A program made the position numbers and the translations under genes. A DNA stretch of 12,972 nucleotides, taken from positions 1 through 12,972 of the forward strand of contig JAISAK010000224.1 of the NCBI GenBank assembly GCA_031266695.1, read 5' to 3'. Source of the DNA: Treponema sp. Lineage in GTDB: Bacteria > Spirochaetota > Spirochaetia > Treponematales > Breznakiellaceae. Shown here in pieces: positions 7,593 through 12,972 of this stretch. Within the stretch, counting starts at the first letter, position 1. Each line of letters opens with the position of its first letter. Under the pieces are notes generated by a model that saw only the letters and a program-made list of their open reading frames with translations, ran no database searches and was not told where the DNA came from.

Positions 7593-7654
7593 TCAACTCC
7601 TCAAATAATCCGGATGCGGTTCCGGTACAGCGGTACAGGTTCAAAGGGGGCTTT

Positions 7655-8611
7655 TCAGCCCGCCGTGATTCTGGTACCGGTTTTTCCCTCAATGCCGTCC
7701 CTGGCTTTCGACAACAGGGTGATAAGGGCAGTGTGGGATTCCGCGCGGGATTCTCCGCGGGACGGGGATTTTACAAAAGAAATTGAAGCCTGCACCTTGG
7801 GAAGCATGGAACCCCTGGCAAACTGATCCTCGGCGATATATTTTTCCGCCTCGGCCACGGTAAGGGTGTCGAGCCATTTCTGGCTGCTCTTGCCGAAATT
7901 TATCGCCACCTTTTCAACCGCCGTTAAAATGATAAGCATATCCGCGCCGATAAGCTCCGCAAGCTTTGCCGCGGAAAAATCCTTGTCGATTACCGCGCTC
8001 ATGCCCCGGTACTGGCCGTCCCGCATTGCGACGGGAACGCCGCCCCCGCCGGCGGCAATGGGTATCTGCCCCGCTGCAAGCATTGTCCTGATGGTATCCG
8101 CCTCAATGATGTTCACCGGCTTGGGCGAAGCAACAACCTGCCGCCAGCCCCGGCCCGCGTCCTCCATGACGGGAATGCCTTTTTCGCGCAGAACCCCGGC
8201 CTCGGCCTCGCTCATGAAGCCGCCTATGGGCTTGGTGGGGTTTTCAAAGGCCTTGTCCCCGGGATCAACTTCAACCTGGGTGATGATGGTAGCCACGGGG
8301 ATCTTCAGTTTCCGCCCGTCCAGTTCCTTCCGCAGGGTATTCTGCAGATCGTAGCCGATGTAGCCCTGGCTTAGGGCCACGCAGACCGACATGGGAAGTA
8401 CCGGAAAGTGGGGGTCCGCCCTGGCCGCGGTTTCAAAGGCGGTCTCTATCATCCCCACCTGGGGGCCGTTTCCGTGAACCACGACGATCTCGTGTCCCGC
8501 TTCCGCAAGGTCCACAATGGCCCCGGCCGTTATCCGGGCCGCGGCCATCTGTTCCTTCAGATTGTCCCCAAGGGCATTGCCCCCGAGGGCGATAACTATT
8601 CTTTTTTTCAT
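7655..8611 (-). CDS. Carbamate kinase (YqeA/ArcC-like)
   Basis: Catalyses carbamoyl phosphate + ADP to carbamate + ATP; carbamate then falls apart to ammonia and CO2. 318 aa, normal for the family. Visible amino-acid-kinase motifs: IALGGNALGDN at residues 6-16, VVHGNGPQVGM near 45, VDPGDKAFENPTKPIG near 115-130, AGGGGVPV near 192, then VIDKDFSAAKLAELIGADMLIILTAVEKV and a C-terminal GSMLPKVQASISFV segment, all typical of carbamate kinases rather than of other members of the fold. It starts 16 bases after the ygeW stop; the ribosome site (AGGTGG) overlaps that stop, so translation is probably coupled. E. coli YqeA occupies the same cluster. Its place beside YgeW suggests that it harvests carbamoyl phosphate released from a carbamoylated purine-breakdown intermediate, giving substrate-level ATP. 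The arginine deiminase pathway is an alternative use, but no arcA is in view. Confidence 0.93.
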   Translation of the reverse strand: MKKRIVIALGGNALGDNLKEQMAAARITAGAIVDLAEAGHEIVVVHGNGPQVGMIETAFETAARADPHFPVLPMSVCVALSQGYIGYDLQNTLRKELDGRKLKIPVATIITQVEVDPGDKAFENPTKPIGGFMSEAEAGVLREKGIPVMEDAGRGWRQVVASPKPVNIIEADTIRTMLAAGQIPIAAGGGGVPVAMRDGQYRGMSAVIDKDFSAAKLAELIGADMLIILTAVEKVAINFGKSSQKWLDTLTVAEAEKYIAEDQFARGSMLPKVQASISFVKSPSRGESRAESHTALITLLSKARDGIEGKTGTRITAG

Positions 8612-8627
8612 AATGAATAAACACCAC

Positions 8628-9821
8628 CTAACGGAAACACCGCGGCAGGCCGCGGGAAACCGAATTCGCCAGGGTCTCCTGGGGACATTTTATCTTTGAA
8701 AGGAAGATCATGGCCGCGATAATGTAGGGCTTGTGGCTCGCCTGCTTGTAGAGGGGAACCCGGTAACGATCAAAGACCGAGGCGGCAACCTCGCCTTCCT
8801 TGCAGCTAACGCCGCTGATATCGGCGGGCAGGCAATGGAGGTAGAGGGCCTTTCCGTCCCTGGTGGTTTTCATAAGTTCTTCCGTACATTCCCAGTCTTT
8901 GAATCCGGCGTTCTGGGCAAGAAGTTCCTTCTCGAGTTTTTTGATTCCGTCGAAGTCGCCGTCGCCGTAAAGCCCGGTGCGCTTCTCCATGGCGGCAAAA
9001 GGCGCCCAGCTCTTGGGATACACGATGTCCGCCCCCTCGAAGGCGTCCTTCATGGAATTGGACTTGGTAAACTTTCCGCCGCTGAGGCGGGCGTTTTTCC
9101 CGGCAACCTCCTCGACTTCGGGCATGACTTCGTAACCCTTCGGATGAGCCAGGTGTACTTCCATGCCGAAGCGGGTCATAAGGCCGATGACGCCCTGGGG
9201 AACGGAGAGGGGCTTGCCGTAGGAAGGCGAATAGGCCCAGGTCATGGCGACCTTCTTTCCCCTGAGTTTGTCGATGCCGCCGAAGTAATGAATGATATGA
9301 TTCATATCCGCCATTGTCTGGGTGGGATGATCGATATCGCACTGAAGATTTACCAGGGTGGGACACTGCTCAAGGTTTCCGTCGACAAAGCCCTCGCGCA
9401 CGGCCCGGGCAACCTCGCGCATGTAGGTATTCCCCTTGCCGATGTACATGTCGTCCCTGATGCCGATAACATCGGCCATAAAGGAAATCATGTTCGCGGT
9501 TTCGCGCACAGTCTCGCCGTGGGCGATTTGGGATTTGCCCTCGTCAAGGTCCTGCACCTCAAGACCGAGGAGGTTGCAGGCGGAACCAAAGCTGAAGCGG
9601 GTCCGGGTTGAGTTGTCCCGGAAAAGGGATACACCGAGGCCCGAGTCAAAAATCCGGGTGGAGACATTGTTTTCCCGCAGCCAGCGCAGGGCGTCCGCGA
9701 CGGTAAAGGTAGCAAGAATCTCGTCGAAGGTTTTTTCCCAGGTAAGAAAAAAATCACCCTCGAACATATTCTTGAAATTCAACTGATCCAGTTTTGAAGT
9801 ATATTGATTGATATACGCCAT
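8628..9821 (-). CDS. ygeW: YgeW-family carbamoyltransferase (knotted ATC/OTC fold)
   Basis: Member of the aspartate/ornithine carbamoyltransferase superfamily, YgeW branch. 397 aa, the same size as E. coli YgeW (about 396). Carbamoyl-phosphate-binding motifs are intact: STRTR (residues 71-75), HPTQ (165-168) and HCLP (329-332). The 80s region carries the GKSQIAHGETVRET segment, which matches the YgeW group rather than ordinary OTCases. The natural acceptor or donor of YgeW was long unsettled; next to diaminopropionate lyase and carbamate kinase it is best read as running phosphorolytically, taking a carbamoyl group from a ureido compound (for example N-carbamoyl-2,3-diaminopropionate) to make carbamoyl phosphate. 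That direction and substrate are inference. Its ATG shares one base with the ygeY stop (TAATG), so the two are translationally coupled. Anabolic ornithine or putrescine carbamoyltransferase activity is less likely in this context. Confidence 0.92.
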   Translation of the reverse strand: MAYINQYTSKLDQLNFKNMFEGDFFLTWEKTFDEILATFTVADALRWLRENNVSTRIFDSGLGVSLFRDNSTRTRFSFGSACNLLGLEVQDLDEGKSQIAHGETVRETANMISFMADVIGIRDDMYIGKGNTYMREVARAVREGFVDGNLEQCPTLVNLQCDIDHPTQTMADMNHIIHYFGGIDKLRGKKVAMTWAYSPSYGKPLSVPQGVIGLMTRFGMEVHLAHPKGYEVMPEVEEVAGKNARLSGGKFTKSNSMKDAFEGADIVYPKSWAPFAAMEKRTGLYGDGDFDGIKKLEKELLAQNAGFKDWECTEELMKTTRDGKALYLHCLPADISGVSCKEGEVAASVFDRYRVPLYKQASHKPYIIAAMIFLSKIKCPQETLANSVSRGLPRCFR

Positions 9822-11152
9822 TATTTTCTCCTTCCTTTCGCGGCCTTCCCGGCGGTCTTTTTAGCGGCAGATTTTTTTACGGCAGGTTTTTTCGCGGCGG
9901 CCTTTGCCGTTTTCGCGCCCTTCTTCGGCGCCCTTCCCGGCCCTTCCTCAAGTTCCCCGGAAGTATAGATGCCGGGCAGGGCCGCGTAGACGGCGGCGCA
10001 GCGAACCAGATCGGCCTTCCAGGTTTTTTCGTTGGGGGCGTGCGCCTGTTCTTCCTTGCCGGGGCCGAAGCCGATGCAGGGTATCTTGTTCCGCCCCATG
10101 ATGGCAACGCCGTTGGTGGAGAAGGTCCACTTGTCAACCTTGGGCTTGCCGAACATGCCTTCGTAGGCCTTTACCATAGCCCTGGCGGGCTTGGCGTCTT
10201 CGGGGATTACCCAGGTGGGAAAGTAGCAGTCTATCGGATAGACCACGCCGGTATAGCTGGGACGGTCGTACTTGTACATGGAAACCTTTGCCTTGTACTT
10301 TTTGACCGTGGGCAGGGCGGCGATTTCCCTGAGGGCGCTCTGATAGGTTTCGCCCCAGGTAAGGCGCCGGTCAATGGAGATGGCGCACATATCCGCTACG
10401 GCGCAGCGGCTGGGAGAACTGAAGTAGATCTGCGAGACCGCGAGAGTCCCCTTGCCCAAAAAAGGATCTTTCTTAAGCTTCTTGTTCAGGGCCTTCACTT
10501 CGGCGAGGATCTCCCCCATCTTGTAGATGGCGTTGTCGCCGCGCTCGGGCGCGGAACCGTGGCAGGAAATTCCCTTTACCTCGACGCGGATTTCCATGCG
10601 TCCCCGGTGGCCCCGGTAGATGTTGCCGTTGGTGGGCTCGGTGATTACCACAAATTCCGGCCTTATCTTTTCTTCCTTGATGATGTATTCCCAGCACAGG
10701 CCGTCACAGTCTTCTTCCTGCACGGTGCCGGTAACCATGACCCGGTACTTGTCGTTGAGCAGGCCCAGATCCTTCATGATCTTCGCGCCGTAAACAGCCG
10801 CCACGGGGCCGCCAAGCTGATCGGAAGTACCCCGGCCGCCGATTTCTTTTTCGGTCTCAAAGCCTTTGTAGGGATCAAACTTCCAGTTGTCCCGGTTGCC
10901 AATTCCCACGGTGTCGATGTGGCCGTCAAAGGCGATAAGGGTTTTTCCCTTTCCCATGTAACCGATGACATTGCCCATCTTGTCGATTCCCGCCTCATCG
11001 AAGCCGACTTTTTTCATTTCCTCCACGATACGCGCGGCGGTTTCTTTTTCTCCGCAGCTTTCGCCGGGAAGCCGTACGATGTCCCGCAGGAATTTTGTCA
11101 TTGCCCCCTCGTAAGATTGGGCGGCCTTTTTTATCGCAGCAAAATCCAGCAT
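9821..11152 (-). CDS. ygeY: YgeY-family M20 metallohydrolase with lysine/alanine-rich C-terminal tail
   Basis: M20/ArgE-DapE-type zinc amidohydrolase, the YgeY branch. Metal-ligand motifs are intact: FDGHIDTV (H78), RGTSDQLGG (D111), QEED (E146/E147), TEPT (E172) and EEQAHAPN (H371). The lid/dimerisation domain spans about 180-295 ([19 protein letters not shown]). The catalytic body ends near residue 400, matching E. coli YgeY (about 403 aa). Here 36 extra residues follow (408-443), of which 13 are Lys, 2 Arg and 12 Ala, in repeats such as [17 protein letters not shown], resembling histone H1 tails. The DNA for the tail is clean and in frame up to the TAA shared with ygeW. The family hydrolyses amide or carbamoyl bonds of amino-acid derivatives; in this operon a ureido-propionate intermediate of purine breakdown is the likely substrate. 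AGGAGG lies seven bases before the start. Confidence 0.93.
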   Translation of the reverse strand: MLDFAAIKKAAQSYEGAMTKFLRDIVRLPGESCGEKETAARIVEEMKKVGFDEAGIDKMGNVIGYMGKGKTLIAFDGHIDTVGIGNRDNWKFDPYKGFETEKEIGGRGTSDQLGGPVAAVYGAKIMKDLGLLNDKYRVMVTGTVQEEDCDGLCWEYIIKEEKIRPEFVVITEPTNGNIYRGHRGRMEIRVEVKGISCHGSAPERGDNAIYKMGEILAEVKALNKKLKKDPFLGKGTLAVSQIYFSSPSRCAVADMCAISIDRRLTWGETYQSALREIAALPTVKKYKAKVSMYKYDRPSYTGVVYPIDCYFPTWVIPEDAKPARAMVKAYEGMFGKPKVDKWTFSTNGVAIMGRNKIPCIGFGPGKEEQAHAPNEKTWKADLVRCAAVYAALPGIYTSGELEEGPGRAPKKGAKTAKAAAKKPAVKKSAAKKTAGKAAKGRRK

Positions 11153-11166
11153 GCTATTTCCTCCTC

Positions 11167-11185
11167 GCGCAGCCGGGGGCCGCGC
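11167..11185 (-). promoter_or_regulatory. GC-rich hairpin abutting the ygeY ribosome binding site
   Basis: In the 54-base gap between ygeX and ygeY the minus strand reads GCGCGGCC-CCC-GGCTGCGC: eight pairs, one of them G-U, with a three-base loop. The stem ends one base before the AGGAGG (11165-11160) of ygeY. It could tune ygeY translation, protect the upstream message, or both. No T-run follows, so termination is unlikely. Confidence 0.5.
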
Positions 11186-11206
11186 CTGTATTGTTGTTTG
11201 ATGCTT

Positions 11207-12424
11207 CTATACATTCCCGCTGGGAAACTCCCCGTCCCAGACCACGTCCCGGAATTTTTCCGGATCGGTATTTCCTTCGGTACTGAAAAGAAGCACCACC
11301 GAATCGGAATTGATCCCCAGGGCTTCCCGAAAATCCCGGTATTCCTCGTCGCGGAGCAGGGTAAAAAGCAGCCCCGCGGTAACAGCCCCGGATTCGCCGG
11401 AAATAACCTTGTTGTCGCCCTTGAGGGGCACCGCCAGGACGCGCATGCCCCGTGAAGCAACCCAGTCGGGGGTGGAGACAAAAAAATTCGCGTGGTTTTT
11501 GAGTATCTCCCAGGAGATGGTATTGCCTTCGCCGCAGGCAAGGCCCGCCATGATGGTAGTAAGGTTTCCCTTTACCCCCACGAGCTTCCCCGCAAGGTTG
11601 GAAATATAAAGGCAGTCCGCGGCGGAAGCTTCCACAACGGTCATCACCGGCGGGTTGTCGGGGAAGAGATTGGCGAAGTAGCCGATCACGGAACCCGCAA
11701 GGGAACCGACGCCGGCCTGCACAAAAATGTGGCTTGGCCGCTCCACGCCGGCGGCCCGGAGCTGTTCCCGGGTTTCGTGGGACATGGATCCGTAGCCCTG
11801 CATGATCCAGCCGGGAATCTCCTCGTAGCCTTCCCAGGCGGTATCCTGAACCATGACTCCGTGGGGATCCTGGGAAGCCTTCTTGTTGGCAAGCCGCACC
11901 GCGTCGTCATAGTTAAGATCCGTAATGGTTGCGTCGGCGCCTTCCCTGCGGATATTTTCAAGCCGTACCCGGGAAGAGCCCTTCGGCATAAGCACCACCG
12001 ATTTCTGCCGCAGCTTGTTCGCGGCCCAGGCCACTCCCCTGCCGTGATTTCCGTCGGTGGCGGTATAAAAAGTAATGTCCCCCAGTTTCGCCTTGGTTTC
12101 GTCCGAGACCAGAACCCCGTAGTCGATTTCGGAGATGTCCTTTCCCAGTTGTTTGGCTATATATCTTGCGATGGCATAGGAGCCGCCCAGCACCTTGAAG
12201 GCGTTAAGATCAAAGCGGAAGGATTCATCCTTTATAAAGATACTTTTGACTTTGAAGTAGGCGGCAAGATTGGAAAGATCAACCAGGGGGGTCGCGGCGT
12301 AATTCGGCACGCTTTTGTGGAAACGGCGGGCCTTTTCCATCTCGGCGGCGGTCATAAGGGACAGGCTTTTGGAACAGTCTGTTTTGGGCATTTCATTCCG
12401 CGCCCACTTTATTAATTCCCTCAT
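11207..12424 (-). CDS. ygeX: 2,3-diaminopropionate ammonia-lyase YgeX (DpaL)
   Basis: PLP-dependent fold-type II enzyme that converts 2,3-diaminopropionate to pyruvate and two ammonia, via 2-aminoacrylate. 405 aa, the normal family length. The PLP lysine is K77 in RFDLNAFKVLGG, the same number as in E. coli YgeX. The two aspartates that give the enzyme activity on both D and L isomers are present: D124 in ATDGNHGRG (E. coli D120) and D194 in VQDTAWEGYEEIP (E. coli D189). The phosphate-binding glycine loop is QAGVGSLAGSV (about 246-256). Start: ATG at 12424 overlaps the ridA stop as ATGA, so translation is probably coupled. In the operon it makes the terminal step that feeds carbon from the purine ring into pyruvate. 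The family is also close to threonine dehydratase, but the motifs point clearly to YgeX. Confidence 0.96.
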   Translation of the reverse strand: MRELIKWARNEMPKTDCSKSLSLMTAAEMEKARRFHKSVPNYAATPLVDLSNLAAYFKVKSIFIKDESFRFDLNAFKVLGGSYAIARYIAKQLGKDISEIDYGVLVSDETKAKLGDITFYTATDGNHGRGVAWAANKLRQKSVVLMPKGSSRVRLENIRREGADATITDLNYDDAVRLANKKASQDPHGVMVQDTAWEGYEEIPGWIMQGYGSMSHETREQLRAAGVERPSHIFVQAGVGSLAGSVIGYFANLFPDNPPVMTVVEASAADCLYISNLAGKLVGVKGNLTTIMAGLACGEGNTISWEILKNHANFFVSTPDWVASRGMRVLAVPLKGDNKVISGESGAVTAGLLFTLLRDEEYRDFREALGINSDSVVLLFSTEGNTDPEKFRDVVWDGEFPSGNV

Positions 12425-12792
12425 ATTTCCGCTAGGGCCTCGATTTCTACAAGCACGCTTTTGGGAAGCTGGCGCACCGCAACGGTTGAGCGGGCGGGCT
12501 TGCCGGAAAAATGCTTTGCGTAAACCTCGTTAAAGGCGGCAAAGTCGTTCATGTCCGCGAGAAAACAGGTGGTCTTCAGCACCTTTTCAAGGGACGACCC
12601 GGCCGCTTCCAGAACCGCCTTGAGGTTTTTGATAACCTGCTCCGTCTGATCGGCTATTGTCTTTCCGATCACTTCGCCGGATTCGGCGGAAAGAGGAATT
12701 TGACCCGAAGTAAAAACCAGGTTTCCCGAGGTGTAAGCCTGGGAGTAGGGACCAATGGCCGCGGGAGCGGCTTTTGTCTGAATTGCCTTCAT
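12421..12792 (-). CDS. ridA: RidA-family 2-iminopropanoate/enamine deaminase
   Basis: Small trimeric enzyme (123 aa; family about 125-130) that hydrolyses reactive 2-aminoacrylate and other imines to keto acids and ammonia. Family landmarks: IGPYSQA (residues 13-19), LVFTSGQIPL (25-34), CFLADMNDFAAFNEVYAKHF (76-95), PARSTV with the catalytic R101, and VLVEIEALA with E116; R101 and E116 correspond to R105 and E120 of the well-studied orthologues. First gene of the operon, with AGGAGA six bases before the ATG, and overlapping ygeX by four bases. Since YgeX releases 2-aminoacrylate, RidA here is best seen as its dedicated partner, protecting PLP enzymes and speeding pyruvate formation. A housekeeping RidA elsewhere in the genome cannot be excluded. 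Confidence 0.95.
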   Translation of the reverse strand: MKAIQTKAAPAAIGPYSQAYTSGNLVFTSGQIPLSAESGEVIGKTIADQTEQVIKNLKAVLEAAGSSLEKVLKTTCFLADMNDFAAFNEVYAKHFSGKPARSTVAVRQLPKSVLVEIEALAEI

Positions 12793-12818
12793 GATTTCTC
12801 CTGTAAAAAGCGGCGATT

Positions 12819-12835
12819 TCGAACCACGGGCTCGA
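12819..12835 (-). promoter_or_regulatory. Small hairpin in the ridA 5' untranslated region
   Basis: TCGAGCC-CGT-GGTTCGA on the minus strand gives seven pairs, one of them G-U, with a three-base loop. It lies about 15 bases upstream of the ridA ribosome site. It could be a stability element; nothing in the leader matches a riboswitch I know. Confidence 0.3.
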
Positions 12836-12885
12836 CACCGTTTGCGTTAATCGGATAAACGATTTTTCCTTTGTTTGTTTTTTTC

Positions 12886-12914
12886 ATTTTACTACTAAAC
12901 TTTTTTTTAGTCAA
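12886..12914 (-). promoter_or_regulatory. Sigma70-type promoter of the ridA-ygeX-ygeY-ygeW-yqeA-ygfK operon
   Basis: On the minus strand TTGACT (12914-12909), a 17-bp spacer and TAAAAT (12891-12886): five of six consensus bases in each hexamer with ideal spacing. Predicted start near 12879, giving an 86-base leader. The A/T-rich stretch upstream to about 12950 could act as an UP element. The remaining bases to the window edge (12951-12972) hold no recognisable gene. Confidence 0.75.
12894..12911. promoter_or_regulatory. Inverted repeat between -35 and -10 of the purine operon promoter
   Basis: ACTAAA-N6-TTTAGT, 18 bp in all, lies almost entirely in the promoter spacer, touching the -35. A dimeric regulator bound here would block RNA polymerase. 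The arms are short and A/T-rich, so chance is possible. Confidence 0.35.
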
Positions 12915-12972
12915 GTATTGGCACAAAATACATACAAGATATATTTTATACCCCCAGGGCATTGCCTGTCCG

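Noticed and set aside
7582..7692. 37-codon N-terminal extension of YgfK reaching into the carbamate kinase gene
   Set aside because: The internal ATG at 7581 has a strong ribosome site and the family-typical beginning SEIMRPLPF. The extension looks like unselected read-through of the intergenic sequence.
10040..11455. Plus-strand open frame of 471 codons, and similar ones at 6739-7608, 8733-9611 and 11492-12415
   Set aside because: Each is antisense to a gene with clear catalytic motifs. In G/C-rich codon use the reverse frame stays open by chance; no domains or ribosome sites support them.
12812..12825. GGTTCGAAATC, resembling a tRNA T-arm
   Set aside because: No tRNA acceptor, D-arm or anticodon arm can be built around it, and the flanking bases do not form the T-stem.
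12789..12887. 32-codon minus-strand frame (begins MKKTNKGKIVYP) whose TGA overlaps the ridA ATG
   Set aside because: Its only ATG overlaps the predicted -10 element, so it would not be in the transcript, and it has no ribosome site. It would deserve attention only if transcription is shown to start further upstream.

Overview
The window looks like chromosomal DNA of an anaerobic or fermentative bacterium. Codon use in the genes is G/C-leaning, while the two regulatory gaps are strikingly A/T-rich and carry near-consensus sigma70 promoters. The lipoprotein with a relaxed lipobox (IAGC), of the TmpC/PnrA family, would fit a spirochaete such as a gut Treponema. No rRNA or other phylogenetic marker is present, so that assignment is only a guess. 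No mobile element, CRISPR array, tRNA or rRNA was seen.

Right-hand block (minus strand, transcribed from about 12879 leftwards to 4441): one tightly packed operon, ridA - ygeX - ygeY - ygeW - carbamate kinase (yqeA-like) - ygfK. Four-base (ATGA) and one-base (TAATG) overlaps and short gaps join the genes. This is the core of the conserved yge/ygf cluster known from E. coli and many gut anaerobes, which has been linked to anaerobic purine/uric acid breakdown. The inferred logic is as follows. YgfK is a large flavin/iron-sulfur oxidoreductase that probably performs a redox step. YgeY (M20 metallohydrolase) and YgeW (carbamoyltransferase relative) dismantle ureido or carbamoyl intermediates. The carbamate kinase turns carbamoyl phosphate into ATP. 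YgeX splits 2,3-diaminopropionate to pyruvate and ammonia, and RidA clears the reactive enamine/imine that YgeX releases.

Left-hand block (minus strand, from about 3456 to beyond position 1): deoC (deoxyribose-phosphate aldolase), a BMP/PnrA-family nucleoside-binding lipoprotein that starts with TTG, and the ATPase of a nucleoside-type ABC transporter. The ATPase runs off the left edge after 501 codons, close to its expected end, and permease genes probably follow. A DeoR-family regulator (plus strand, 3643-4422) is divergent from deoC and convergent with ygfK. The deoC promoter has perfect -35 and -10 hexamers. It is followed by a 16-bp perfect palindrome resembling the E. coli DeoR operator and by a second, longer inverted repeat.

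Taken together, the window reads as a purine-nucleoside module: uptake of nucleosides, use of the deoxyribose part by DeoC, and breakdown of the purine-derived ureides to pyruvate, ammonia, CO2 and ATP. The most unusual features are a histone-H1-like lysine/alanine-rich tail on YgeY, ridA placed first in the operon and coupled to ygeX, GCAA-looped hairpins on both sides of the lipoprotein gene, and the operator array at deoC.
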